Shown piece after piece: positions 42,404-51,521 of a stretch of 64,000 bases of DNA (positions are counted from its first letter, which is position 1; every line of letters starts with the position of its first letter). Location of the stretch: contig CAIQDX010000102.1 of assembly GCA_903870685.1 (NCBI GenBank), positions 124,001-188,000 on the forward strand, in the 5' to 3' direction. The position numbers were made by a program, and so were the translations under genes. The DNA comes from an uncultured Chitinophagaceae bacterium (lineage in GTDB: Bacteria > Bacteroidota > Bacteroidia > Chitinophagales > Chitinophagaceae). The notes under the pieces are model-generated. The model did no database searches, was not told the origin of the DNA, and saw only the letters and a list, made by a program, of their open reading frames with translations.

Positions 42404-44242
42404 TTAGATCACACCATATAAACTTCCACCCTTTTCAAAAAGTCTGTCAACTTTATTTTCTGTTGCTGCATCTAATTCTACAGGCGGTGCATGATGTGGT
42501 TTTATTCTGGCATCAATAGTTAATGGTCCATTGCAACCCCAATGTTTATTAATAATAAATTCATCAACACCATAAATATCATGCGACGGATTACAACGCG
42601 TAAATGTTATCCAAACAAAGTTGCGAAGATTGGCAGCAGTGAAAGTTGCATCATCGCAAAGAACAATTAGTGGAACAGAAGACAGTTGGCTGATGACAGA
42701 TGACAGTTGCTCATTTAATAAATTTATTTCTTTTTTTGCAGCTTCATAAGTCGAAAACTGATTCGTCTGTAACGCAATCACACCGGGCATTGCAAGCTGT
42801 GCATTAGTAAAACCATTTAATTCTTTTACTGCTTGTAGAACATCTTTGCACAATTCTCTTTTTTTATCGCCGTAGGCAGCAAACACAACTTTACTGCCGC
42901 TATTTAATCCGGTTCCCGAATAATCCAAAGTATCAATTGTTGTGTTGGTATAAAAATGAACATCGCATCTTAAATCAATTCTTTCAAAAATAAATTGCAA
43001 ATATTCACTAACATTATTTGTGCTGAGTTGATCAGAACCATCAGCGGTAATAAATAAAAATTTAGCCAAACTTAATTGCCCCGTTCCTAAAATATGATTG
43101 GCAATTGTTAATAATTCGGCAGGTCTTTTTGTTGGTGAATAAGGTGTGTAACGTTCACTGCCGATTGCCAATAATAATGGATGTACGCCAGCTGCATCAA
43201 CTGCATGAACTTCCTTTAAACCAGGAATTTCCTGTTCAATTGCCTTCCCTGTTAATTCATGAATTAGTTTTCCAAAACTTGTATCTTCTTGCGGTGGTCT
43301 GCCAACAACAGTAAAAGGCCATATTGCATTTTTCTTTGCATACACTTTATGCACTTTCATTACAGGAAAATCATGCTGCAAAGAATAATAACCAAGATGA
43401 TCGCCAAATGGTCCTTCGGGTTTATTATCATTTGGAAAAATTTCTCCGGTAATTACAAAATCAGCATCGGCACTTATGCAAAAATCGTCTTCATAAAAAT
43501 ATCTGAATCTTCTTCCGCCCAACACACCTGCAAAAGTTATTTCACTAACACCTTCCGGTAATGGCATTACAGCTGCTAAAGAATGTGCCGGTGGTCCGCC
43601 AACAAAGCAACTAACTTTTAATGATTGATTTTTTTTATTTGCTTTTGTTTGATGAATACCAATACCGCGATGCAGTTGATAATGCAACCCAATTTCTTTA
43701 TTCAACTCATAATCATTCCCGTTCAATTGCACACGATACATACCCAGATTGCTTTTCATGATGCCGGGTGCATCAACATCTTCGGTATAAACTTGCGGTA
43801 ATGTTACAAATGAACCGCCATCTTTTTTCCAGTGATGAATGAGTGGAAGTTCTTCAACTTTTATTTGTTGATACAAAATTGGTTTTGCTGATGGATTTTT
43901 TAACGGCAATGCTTTTAATGCAGCTACTCCTGTTCTAAAATTTTGAAAAGGATGTTTGAGTGCTTTTATCGGATCATCTTTTAATTCAATTAATTGTTGT
44001 ACTAATTTAAAAGTATCGCGAAATAAAAATTTACTTCTTTCAATCGTTCCAAAAATATTTGATGCAGTTCGAAACTTTGTTCCTTTTACATTTTCGAATA
44101 ATAATGCAGGACCGCCGGCTTCATAAACTCGCAAATGAATAGAAGCCATTTCTAAATAAGGATCAACTTCTTCTTTAATGCGAATCAAATGACCATGATT
44201 TTCTAGATCAATCAAACAATCTTCTAAGGAACGATACTGCAT
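42404..44242 (-). CDS. UbiD-family decarboxylase
   Basis: A 612-residue prenylated-FMN-dependent decarboxylase. UbiD motifs visible: GGPALLFENVKGTKFRTASN, GGPPAHSLAAVMPLPEG (the prFMN site region), ITGEIFPNDNKPEGPFGDHL with the E-x-P-x-G-PFGDH signature, and VVGRPPQEDTSFGKLIH. In genomes with the futalosine pathway a UbiD homologue is proposed to decarboxylate the naphthoate intermediate, and mqnA is present in this window, so a menaquinone role is likely. A short repeat-like tract (42678-42711) lies in the coding region. Confidence 0.9.
   Translation of the reverse strand: MQYRSLEDCLIDLENHGHLIRIKEEVDPYLEMASIHLRVYEAGGPALLFENVKGTKFRTASNIFGTIERSKFLFRDTFKLVQQLIELKDDPIKALKHPFQNFRTGVAALKALPLKNPSAKPILYQQIKVEELPLIHHWKKDGGSFVTLPQVYTEDVDAPGIMKSNLGMYRVQLNGNDYELNKEIGLHYQLHRGIGIHQTKANKKNQSLKVSCFVGGPPAHSLAAVMPLPEGVSEITFAGVLGGRRFRYFYEDDFCISADADFVITGEIFPNDNKPEGPFGDHLGYYSLQHDFPVMKVHKVYAKKNAIWPFTVVGRPPQEDTSFGKLIHELTGKAIEQEIPGLKEVHAVDAAGVHPLLLAIGSERYTPYSPTKRPAELLTIANHILGTGQLSLAKFLFITADGSDQLSTNNVSEYLQFIFERIDLRCDVHFYTNTTIDTLDYSGTGLNSGSKVVFAAYGDKKRELCKDVLQAVKELNGFTNAQLAMPGVIALQTNQFSTYEAAKKEINLLNEQLSSVISQLSSVPLIVLCDDATFTAANLRNFVWITFTRCNPSHDIYGVDEFIINKHWGCNGPLTIDARIKPHHAPPVELDAATENKVDRLFEKGGSLYGVI
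42678..42711 (-). repeat. Repeat-like tract inside the ubiD-type gene
   Basis: Plus-strand GACAGTTGGCTGATGACAGA then TGACAGTTG contains the word TGACAG/GACAGTTG several times. On the coding strand it encodes about QLSSVISQLSSV, an internal duplication of QLSSV. Confidence 0.5.
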
Positions 44243-44351
44243 AAATAAAAATAGTTATGAACGAAGTTAACCAACTCAATCAATTGACTATTGCATTCCT
44301 CGAAAAATGTTTTTATATTGTTTTATTAATAACCCCAAAAACCTGACAAAC

Positions 44352-44774
44352 ATGTTCAATCAAATTCTTTCACACATTAACTGGTTACACGTTGCAGTTG
44401 CTGCAATTGCTTATTTTGCTTTAGGTGCTTTATGGTACAGTCCGCTTTTATTTGTAAAAAAGTGGATCGAATTACTTAAAATAAATGTCAATGATCCTGA
44501 TGCCAAAAAAGGCATGGCAGCTTTATTTATCACCAGTTTTATCTTAATGCTGGTTACTACTATTGGTTTAGCGGTGTTAATGCAAATACTTCCTGCTGTT
44601 GATGTTATTGGCGGAATTAAATTAGGATTATTCATTGCTGTTTGTTTTTCAACAACTTCAGTAAGCATCAATTATGTGTACACAAAAAAACCTTTTATGT
44701 TGTATCTGATTGATTGCGGATATCATATTGCAGGAATCGTTATTGCTTCTGCAATTTTATCTGCTTGGCATTAA
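44352..44774 (+). CDS. DUF1761-family membrane protein
   Basis: A 140-residue protein with four membrane spans, start chosen at ATG 44352 (MFNQILSHINWLHVAVAAIA) over an in-frame ATG 15 codons earlier. The N-terminal W-x-x-V-x-x-x-x-x-x-x-ALGALWYSPLLFVKKW segment is typical of DUF1761. Function unknown. Terminator follows. Confidence 0.78.
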   Translation: MFNQILSHINWLHVAVAAIAYFALGALWYSPLLFVKKWIELLKINVNDPDAKKGMAALFITSFILMLVTTIGLAVLMQILPAVDVIGGIKLGLFIAVCFSTTSVSINYVYTKKPFMLYLIDCGYHIAGIVIASAILSAWH

Positions 44775-44796
44775 TATTTTTATTTAAAAATATTTT

Positions 44797-44836
44797 CAAA
44801 ACCTTGAGTCCATTGGATTCAAGGTTTTGTTTTTTT
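44797..44836 (+). terminator. Rho-independent terminator after the DUF1761 gene
   Basis: CAAAACCTTGAGTCCA / TGGATTCAAGGTTTTG, 16-base arms with one G-U pair, followed by T7. Confidence 0.87.
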
Positions 44837-44840
44837 ATGT

Positions 44841-44896
44841 GAACTGCATTTGTATTCCATGTCATCACCTGTTGCGTCGCACTCTTCAACGTTCGG
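44841..44896 (-). repeat. Dispersed repeat arm (site j), upstream of pdxJ
   Basis: Core GTTGCGTCGCACTCTT at 44871-44886 followed by CAACGTTCGG; minus-strand tail ATGACATGGAATACAAATG. GTTGAAG outer type. Confidence 0.86.
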
Positions 44897-44940
44897 TACT
44901 TTTTTGAACAAGTAGAGGCAAAAAATATTTTAAATGATAT

Positions 44941-44948
44941 TACATTTG
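44941..44948 (+). promoter_or_regulatory. Candidate -7 box for pdxJ
   Basis: TACATTTG matches TAnnTTTG and ends four bases before the ATG at 44953, consistent with a leaderless or near-leaderless mRNA. Confidence 0.4.
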
Positions 44949-44952
44949 TTGA

Positions 44953-45672
44953 ATGACAAAGCTGAGCGTTAATATAAACAAGTTCGCTACACTGAGAAAT
45001 TCAAGAGGTGGCAATAACCCTGATCTTATTAAAATTGCAATGGACGCACAACGTTTCGGTGCTGATGGAATAACTGTTCACCCACGGCCCGATGAAAGGC
45101 ATATTCGTTATAACGATGTTCGCGAAATAAAAAAAATAATCACTACCGAATTTAATATTGAAGGCAATTGCACCGAACAAAAATTTGTTGATCTTGTTTT
45201 AGAAACAAAACCACATCAGGTAACATTAGTTCCTGATGCCTTGGGACAATTAACCAGCGATCATGGATGGAACACTATTCAAAATAAAAATTATTTGATC
45301 AACATCGTTTCTGTTTTTAAAAATGCAGGAATACGTGTATCATTATTTGTTGATCCTGTTATAGAAATGATAGAAGCCGCAGCACAAACAGGAACCGACA
45401 GGATTGAATTATATACCGAAGGTTATGCGAAAGAATTTTTGATCAATAAAGAAAAAGCAATAACAGCTTACATTTCAGCAGCTACTACAGCAAAAGAATT
45501 GGGATTGGGTTTAAACGCAGGACATGATTTGGATCTGCAGAACTTAAAATATTTTTCACAAAATATTCCTTGGTTGGATGAAGTAAGTATTGGCCATGCA
45601 TTGGTTTGCGATTCCATTTATCTGGGTTTCGAAAATACAATTCAGATGTATAAAAGACAATTGATAAGTTAA
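44953..45672 (+). CDS. pdxJ: Pyridoxine 5'-phosphate synthase
   Basis: Last step of the DXP-dependent vitamin B6 route: condenses 3-amino-2-oxopropyl phosphate with deoxyxylulose 5-phosphate. The 239-residue TIM barrel opens with LSVNINKFATLRNSRGGNNP and has GITVHPRPDERHI, VTLVPDALGQLTSDHGW, LFVDPVIEMIEAA and LGLNAGHDLDLQNL, all at expected spacing. Normal length. Confidence 0.95.
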   Translation: MTKLSVNINKFATLRNSRGGNNPDLIKIAMDAQRFGADGITVHPRPDERHIRYNDVREIKKIITTEFNIEGNCTEQKFVDLVLETKPHQVTLVPDALGQLTSDHGWNTIQNKNYLINIVSVFKNAGIRVSLFVDPVIEMIEAAAQTGTDRIELYTEGYAKEFLINKEKAITAYISAATTAKELGLGLNAGHDLDLQNLKYFSQNIPWLDEVSIGHALVCDSIYLGFENTIQMYKRQLIS

Positions 45673-45760
45673 TTTCCGTTCATACCATACTTCTATCATT
45701 CATCACAAATTGCATCATTTTCAATTTGCAGTTTATTATTTTACTTTCAAATCAAACATC

Positions 45761-46870
45761 ATGAAAAAAATATTTTTCGTAATTGCAATTGCAATCTGCA
45801 GTTTTTCATTTGCACAACGGCCATTAACCACTTCACCAAGTGGTGGAAATAAAAAAGCGTCTGTAAGCGAACGTATTGGTATCACAGATGTTACGATACA
45901 TTACGATAGACCTGGCGTTAAAGGAAGAGAAGGAAAAATATGGGGAGAATTAGTGCCCGTTGGTTTTACAGATTACGGATTCGGCAGCAGTAAAGCTGCA
46001 CCATGGCGTGCCGGTGCAAATGAATGCACAACAATCGAGTTTTCAACCGATGTAAAAATTGAAGGTAAAGATTTACCTGCGGGCAAATACGGATTTTTTA
46101 TTGCATACGATCCAAACGAAAGCACATTGATCTTTTCAAAAAATTCAAACAACTGGGGAAGTTTTTATTACGATGATAAAGATGATGTATTGCGTATAAA
46201 AATAAAACCTGTCGCAACTGAAAAAAGCATTGAATGGTTAAAATATGAATTCGAAAAGCAAACTGCAAACTCTGCAACAATTGATTTGCTTTGGGAAAAA
46301 CTATCTTTTTCATTTAAAGTTGAAGTTGATTTAAATAAAACTCAAGTAGAATCATTCCGAAATGAATTAAGAACTGATAAAGGATTCTTTTGGTTGGGAT
46401 GGCAAACTGCAGCTCAATGGTGTGCTGATCATAATACTAATTTAGAAGAAGCTCTGTTGTGGGCTGACACTGCAACTAATCCAAATGTCTTAGGAAATAA
46501 AAATTTTATTTCATTAAGTACAAAAGCATCGGTATTGGCAAAACTTGGAAGAATTGAAGAAGCAAAAGCTATAATGAAAGAAGCTGTACCAATGGGTAAC
46601 ATGAATGAAATTCATCAATATGGAAGATTTTTATTGCAACAAAAAAAGTACAAAGAAGCATTGGATGTTTTTCAAATAAACTTTGAGAAAAATCCAAATC
46701 AATTCACTACTCTATTTGGTTTAGCAAGAGGATATTCCGGTGTAAGCGATTATAAAAAAGCATTAGAATATGCACAAAAAGCATTGCCATTGGCACCTAT
46801 TGGCATAAATAAATCAACAGTCGAAAAAGCAATTGCTACTTTAAAAGAAGGAAAAGATATTAATCAATAA
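45761..46870 (+). CDS. Exported DUF2911 protein with C-terminal TPR repeats
   Basis: A 369-residue protein; start chosen at ATG 45761 because it gives a signal peptide MKKIFFVIAIAICSFSFAQ, whereas the longer frame adds 17 non-signal residues. DUF2911 domain at about 25-195 (ITDVTIHYDRPGVKGREGKI, APWRAGANECTTIEFSTDVK, GKYGFFIAYDP). The C-terminal third has TPR-like helices (GRIEEAKAIMKEAVPMG, YKEALDVFQINFEKNPNQF, YKKALEYAQKALPLAP). Paralogue of the gene at 39.6 kb. Function unknown; the TPRs suggest a protein partner. Confidence 0.87.
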   Translation: MKKIFFVIAIAICSFSFAQRPLTTSPSGGNKKASVSERIGITDVTIHYDRPGVKGREGKIWGELVPVGFTDYGFGSSKAAPWRAGANECTTIEFSTDVKIEGKDLPAGKYGFFIAYDPNESTLIFSKNSNNWGSFYYDDKDDVLRIKIKPVATEKSIEWLKYEFEKQTANSATIDLLWEKLSFSFKVEVDLNKTQVESFRNELRTDKGFFWLGWQTAAQWCADHNTNLEEALLWADTATNPNVLGNKNFISLSTKASVLAKLGRIEEAKAIMKEAVPMGNMNEIHQYGRFLLQQKKYKEALDVFQINFEKNPNQFTTLFGLARGYSGVSDYKKALEYAQKALPLAPIGINKSTVEKAIATLKEGKDINQ

Positions 46871-46887
46871 TATTTATTCAATCATTG

Positions 46888-46930
46888 ATACCTGCAAGAT
46901 ACTTCTCAAAAAAAAGTATCTTGCAGGTAT
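46888..46930 (+). terminator. Strong hairpin directly upstream of purE
   Basis: ATACCTGCAAGATACTT (46888-46904) and AAGTATCTTGCAGGTAT (46914-46930) form a perfect 17-bp stem with loop CTCAAAAAA. It starts 18 bases after the DUF2911-TPR stop and ends nine bases before the purE ATG. It looks like a terminator but is followed by a weak T run (AATTATTTT), so an RNA leader structure is also possible. Confidence 0.7.
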
Positions 46931-46939
46931 AATTATTTT

Positions 46940-47461
46940 ATGTCTACAATAAATCCTTTAGTTGGTATTATCATGGGCAGCGACAGCGATTTACCTGTAA
47001 TGCAGGCTGCTGCTAATATTTTGAAGCAATTCAATATTGCCTTTGAACTAACAATTGTATCTGCGCATCGCACACCGCAACGCATGATGGAATATGCCAC
47101 CAATGCAAGAGAGCGTGGATTAAAAGTAATTATTGCAGGTGCCGGTGGTGCTGCACATTTGCCCGGAATGGTTGCCAGCATTACCACTTTACCGGTAATT
47201 GGTGTTCCAATAAAATCAACTAATTCTATCGATGGTTGGGATAGTATTCTAAGCATTCTTCAAATGCCGAATGGAATTCCTGTTGCAACTGTTGCATTGA
47301 ATGCTGCAAAAAATGCAGGCATATTAGCTGCAGAAATTATTGGTACTTATGACGAAAAAATATCGGCAACATTATTAGTCTACAAAAAACAAATGCAGAC
47401 TGAGGTATTAAACAAAGCCGATAAATTAAAAGAAGACTGGGCTAATGAATTTGATAGTTAA
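46940..47461 (+). CDS. purE: N5-carboxyaminoimidazole ribonucleotide mutase (PurE)
   Basis: Moves the carboxyl group in purine synthesis (N5-CAIR to CAIR). The 173-residue protein has [17 protein letters not shown], the active-site [13 protein letters not shown], and [16 protein letters not shown]. The class I (bacterial) type is expected by length. No purK is adjacent. The stop overlaps the 3' end of the converging kinase gene by four bases. Confidence 0.95.
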   Translation: MSTINPLVGIIMGSDSDLPVMQAAANILKQFNIAFELTIVSAHRTPQRMMEYATNARERGLKVIIAGAGGAAHLPGMVASITTLPVIGVPIKSTNSIDGWDSILSILQMPNGIPVATVALNAAKNAGILAAEIIGTYDEKISATLLVYKKQMQTEVLNKADKLKEDWANEFDS

Positions 47462-50349
47462 ATAATTTCTTCATCAGTATTTTTATTTTCTACGACAGGA
47501 ATATTTATCATAACCAAACATCCATTACCTGGTGTTGAGATAATATCAAATCTTCCCGAAAACATTTCTGCACGTCTTTTCATATTCGAAATACCGATAC
47601 CATCTTTATGAACTTGAATGTCAAAACCAATCCCATTATCAACAATAATTAATTTAAGATTCTTATCCACAATTCTTAAATCAATATCGATCATCTCAGC
47701 TTTCGAATGTTTTTGAATATTACTTAATTGTTCTTGAAGAATTCTATACAGATTTAATTGAAGTTGCGGACTTAGATCATATTTCTCTACATCAACTTCA
47801 ATTCGTCGATGTATCTTAATATTTTCTTCGAAGCGAAAAGTATTAATGAGGCTTTTAAAAGATTCGTCTAATTTGGTTGTACTGAAAAAAGTTGGTGCAA
47901 GACGGTGAGACAAATCACGAATATCTTCTATCGCCGTATTAATTAGATTTTTAGTTTCTATATACCATTTTTCTTCTGATGTTGTTACCATTTTATTAAG
48001 CATACTCAAATTCATTTGTGCAGCAACTAATACCTGACAAACATTATCGTGCAATTCGCCACCAACCTCGTAACGTTCATCTTCCTGAGTTTTAATAATT
48101 GCTTTTGAAATTTTCTGTTCATGCAATTTCTTATCAGTTATATCTGTAACCTGAACAATATATCCAATATTTTTAGAGACCGTTTCAGAAATTGGTGTGG
48201 TTATTATTTCAAGATATCCAATACCTGTTCTTATGGATTTATATCTTGTTTCATCAAAATCAATTTGAATTTCATGATGAACTCTATTTCCCTGATTAAG
48301 TTGATTCCATACTTCCTGATTATGATAATGCGGGTCTGATTTTAAATCATATCTATTTAATAAAGACCCTGCATCCATTCCAAACAATTCAAATAATTTT
48401 TTGTTCCCTTTTATCAATACAGAATTCTTGTCTAATACTGCTTTCCCTATTGGGGAATTCTCAAATACCGTATTCAACATTTGTGAGTTTTCAATCAACT
48501 CTTGTTCTATCTTTTTATGTTCAGTAATATCCATTTCAGTTCCAAGAACACCATCAATCTGTCCATTTGAATTTCGCAAAGGAATTTTGCAAGTAAGAAG
48601 TGTGATACTATTACCATCAGGCATTTTTAAATGCTGTTCAATATTTAATTTCGAATAACCACTTTCAATTACCTGTAGGTCATCTCTGCGATATAATTCT
48701 GCATGTTCGCTCCACTGCATCTCAAAATCATCTTTACCAATGATCTCGGTTGGATCCGAGAATCCCGCTTGTTTTGCAAAAGCTGCATTACAGCCTGCAT
48801 ATTTTAAATTTTTATCTTTCCAAAATACCTTTACAGAAATTGTATTAAAAATTCCTTCAATTACTGCATGAGATTTACGCAGTTCTTCTTCAGTCTCCTT
48901 TTGTTTTGTAATATCAGTTAAAGAAGTAACCCTAACATTTCTGCCTTTATAATACATCATTTTTCCTTGAAGCAAACAGGGAAATGTTGTACCATCTTTT
49001 TTTAAAGCGGTTGCTTCGTAAGGTTCTTCAAAACCTCTTAGCATATTATTCATTACCATTTCTCTGTCTTCAGGAACTATCCATTCTGTTCCATATCTTC
49101 CAATTGCTTCTTCAGTAGAATAACCAAATATTCTTTCTGCTGTTTGATTTTGTTCAATACATACGCCTTTTTCAGAAAAAAATATCGACTCAAAAGTTGC
49201 ATCACTTAAACCCATGTATTTTTCTCTGCTCTCTTCAATCTCTTCTTCAGCCTTTTTATTTTCGGTAATGTCGTAACGAATAGAAAGATATTGGAATGGC
49301 TTTTTATTTTCATTTAAAAATGGAATGATAGTAGTGAATACCCAATAATATTTACCTTCTTTTGTTTTGTTTCTTACTTCGCCCCGCCAAATATTTCCTG
49401 CAATAATTGTATCCCACATATTTTTAAAAAAATCCGCGCTGTGGTATTTTGAATTAACAACACTATGCGACTTACCAATCAATTCTTCTCTGCTGTATTT
49501 TGTTACCTTACAAAAACTATCATTAACCGATTTTATAATTCCATTCTCATCTGTAATTGAAATTATGGTTGATTGGTCTAATGCAAATTTATAATCTTCT
49601 AATAGTTTATTTTTTTCCTGAAGCTCTTTTCTCGACTTAATTCTCACATCAATCATTTCGTTAAAACTCTTTGCTAATACTGAAATTTCATCATTTCCTG
49701 AAATAGCAGAACGATCATTTGTGTTTCCTGCAATTACTTCATTAATTGTTTTCTGAATATCATAAAGTCTTTTAGTAATTCGTGTACCAATTATCCATGC
49801 TAATAACGATCCAATAATAATTGCAGTAAGCGTATATAAGATACCATCAAATAAAATGGCATCTAACTTTTGATTTACTAGCTTTTGGCCTAATCCAATT
49901 CTAACCCAACCAATTAATTTGCCACCACTCATTACTGGTGTTAAATCATCTATCAAATCTTGTGTTTTCTTAATAATGGTTTGCTGTGATTTATTTGGTA
50001 TGTCGAGAAGCTGTTGACCAATATAGGATTTATCAGAATGTGCTAATATTCTGCCCGCTTGATTTGTAATAATAACAAAAGCGATTTCAGGATAATGAGA
50101 TTCTGCTTCTACTAATTCTTGAAGACCTTCAATATCGTTAGAAGCAATCCATTCTACTGCATTTGAAGAAAGGCTGTGCGAAATTGCTATTACATTTTCT
50201 TGTTGACGTTGTAAAATCAAAGTACGTTGTCTGATTGTGAGATCACCAATAAAAATTGTCATCATAATCGCATGAATCACCGCCACATTTAAAATCAAGC
50301 GATTTCGCAATGTTCCATAAAAATAATTTTTAAGACTTCTTAAGATCAT
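47458..50349 (-). CDS. Multi-PAS sensor histidine kinase (HisKA_3 type)
   Basis: A 963-residue membrane sensor. Order: TM1 (about 17-36), extracytoplasmic or membrane-proximal sensor region (37-165), TM2 (about 169-188), HAMP (about 189-240), four PAS/PAC units (about 250-740; PAS1 has [20 protein letters not shown]), dimerisation and phosphoacceptor segment with [16 protein letters not shown] (His near 762), and a HATPase domain with IVDNGIGFD and [13 protein letters not shown]. The HisKA_3 type normally phosphorylates LuxR/NarL-type regulators; none is adjacent. Its ATG overlaps the stop of the PhnD-like gene by four bases, so the pair is translationally coupled. Confidence 0.9.
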   Translation of the reverse strand: MILRSLKNYFYGTLRNRLILNVAVIHAIMMTIFIGDLTIRQRTLILQRQQENVIAISHSLSSNAVEWIASNDIEGLQELVEAESHYPEIAFVIITNQAGRILAHSDKSYIGQQLLDIPNKSQQTIIKKTQDLIDDLTPVMSGGKLIGWVRIGLGQKLVNQKLDAILFDGILYTLTAIIIGSLLAWIIGTRITKRLYDIQKTINEVIAGNTNDRSAISGNDEISVLAKSFNEMIDVRIKSRKELQEKNKLLEDYKFALDQSTIISITDENGIIKSVNDSFCKVTKYSREELIGKSHSVVNSKYHSADFFKNMWDTIIAGNIWRGEVRNKTKEGKYYWVFTTIIPFLNENKKPFQYLSIRYDITENKKAEEEIEESREKYMGLSDATFESIFFSEKGVCIEQNQTAERIFGYSTEEAIGRYGTEWIVPEDREMVMNNMLRGFEEPYEATALKKDGTTFPCLLQGKMMYYKGRNVRVTSLTDITKQKETEEELRKSHAVIEGIFNTISVKVFWKDKNLKYAGCNAAFAKQAGFSDPTEIIGKDDFEMQWSEHAELYRRDDLQVIESGYSKLNIEQHLKMPDGNSITLLTCKIPLRNSNGQIDGVLGTEMDITEHKKIEQELIENSQMLNTVFENSPIGKAVLDKNSVLIKGNKKLFELFGMDAGSLLNRYDLKSDPHYHNQEVWNQLNQGNRVHHEIQIDFDETRYKSIRTGIGYLEIITTPISETVSKNIGYIVQVTDITDKKLHEQKISKAIIKTQEDERYEVGGELHDNVCQVLVAAQMNLSMLNKMVTTSEEKWYIETKNLINTAIEDIRDLSHRLAPTFFSTTKLDESFKSLINTFRFEENIKIHRRIEVDVEKYDLSPQLQLNLYRILQEQLSNIQKHSKAEMIDIDLRIVDKNLKLIIVDNGIGFDIQVHKDGIGISNMKRRAEMFSGRFDIISTPGNGCLVMINIPVVENKNTDEEII

Positions 50350-51374
50350 TTGATATCAATTTTACGTACTTCTTTTTCAAATCTATCTGTATAAAGTTTT
50401 ACAATATTGTAGGTAGTATTAGTTGCCATTGTAAATCTCGCTATTTCTAATCCTTTAAGTATTGCATTTCCTTCAGTAGATTTATTAAGTTCAATTAAAC
50501 ATTTTTTTACCTGATTGCTAATTGTATCAGGTACATTATATCTAACCATCACTGAATTATTAATAAGCGATTCTGTTTCCCACATTACTTTTAATTCTGC
50601 TGCTTCTTTAGGATGTACTTTTACAAAATCTCTCCATGGCAAGGGCCATGATCCTCCTGCATTTGTCTCTTTATAATATACATTCATGATTGAAGATTCT
50701 TGTGTACCAACATAAAGATTGGTGATGTCTTTATTGATATTGATTCCATGTTTGTATAAAAAATATTGCGGCATGATACAGGATGCTAAAGCAGTTGCTG
50801 CGGGGTAGCTTACTTTTTTGCCAATTAAATCTGATGGCATATTTATACCCGCATCTTTTCGAACAATGAAAATTCCCTTAAAATCTTTTGGTTCACCAGC
50901 CATTGCAATTACATTGTAACCGGTTGTTATGGCTTGAATTGTTTGCCAAGGATTAGGCAAAATAAATTCAATTTTTCCTTCTTTATACTTTTGTTCAAAA
51001 ATTGAATAATCTCTCGAGGCTTCTAATACAAACTGAGCGCTAGAAATACGTTTATTTAAATAATTAATTAAAGGTTGATACTCCTGCATTAACTTGGCTG
51101 GACTGTAGAGAGGATGGACTGCAAAATGATAAATGAGAATTGATGGAGATGAAAGTGAATAACTATATTTTGGGCCGCTACCTTGAGAGGCTTGATTACA
51201 TGAAAAATTACTACCCACAAAAAATAATAAAAAACTGAAGAAAAGTATTGGCTTAAAAAAAATGGTTTTAGAAATTAGTGTCGATACTTTTTTATTCAGC
51301 AGCTTTGTTAGTTTTTGATTATCTAGTTCAATAGCTATGAGGATTTGAAAAAGTCTCATACTGATGTTTATCAT
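50346..51374 (-). CDS. PhnD-like periplasmic binding lipoprotein, sensor partner
   Basis: A phosphate/phosphonate-ABC-binding (PhnD-type) protein, 342 residues in the longest frame. A membrane leader ends in a lipobox (GSNFSC, Cys about 59). After it, VHPLYSPAKLMQEYQPLINY, GKIEFILPNPWQTIQAIT, FIVRKDAGINMPSDLIGKKV and SWPLPWRDFVKVHPKEA resemble the two-lobed PhnD fold. No permease or ATPase gene is nearby; it is coupled to a histidine kinase, so ligand sensing is more likely than uptake. The first 37 residues before the leader are unusual and the start is uncertain. Confidence 0.78.
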   Translation of the reverse strand: MINISMRLFQILIAIELDNQKLTKLLNKKVSTLISKTIFFKPILFFSFLLFFVGSNFSCNQASQGSGPKYSYSLSSPSILIYHFAVHPLYSPAKLMQEYQPLINYLNKRISSAQFVLEASRDYSIFEQKYKEGKIEFILPNPWQTIQAITTGYNVIAMAGEPKDFKGIFIVRKDAGINMPSDLIGKKVSYPAATALASCIMPQYFLYKHGININKDITNLYVGTQESSIMNVYYKETNAGGSWPLPWRDFVKVHPKEAAELKVMWETESLINNSVMVRYNVPDTISNQVKKCLIELNKSTEGNAILKGLEIARFTMATNTTYNIVKLYTDRFEKEVRKIDIK

Positions 51375-51521
51375 TAACGTTACAAATTAACAATTAAATT
51401 CTGTATCTGGAAATTCAGTGTAAGTGATAAGTTCAGAGTGCTAACATTAAAAATTTAACTAGGACAATTTTTTTAACTGTATTTGTGCCTTTACTGCTTT
51501 TTGAACTGACTACTAGTAAAA

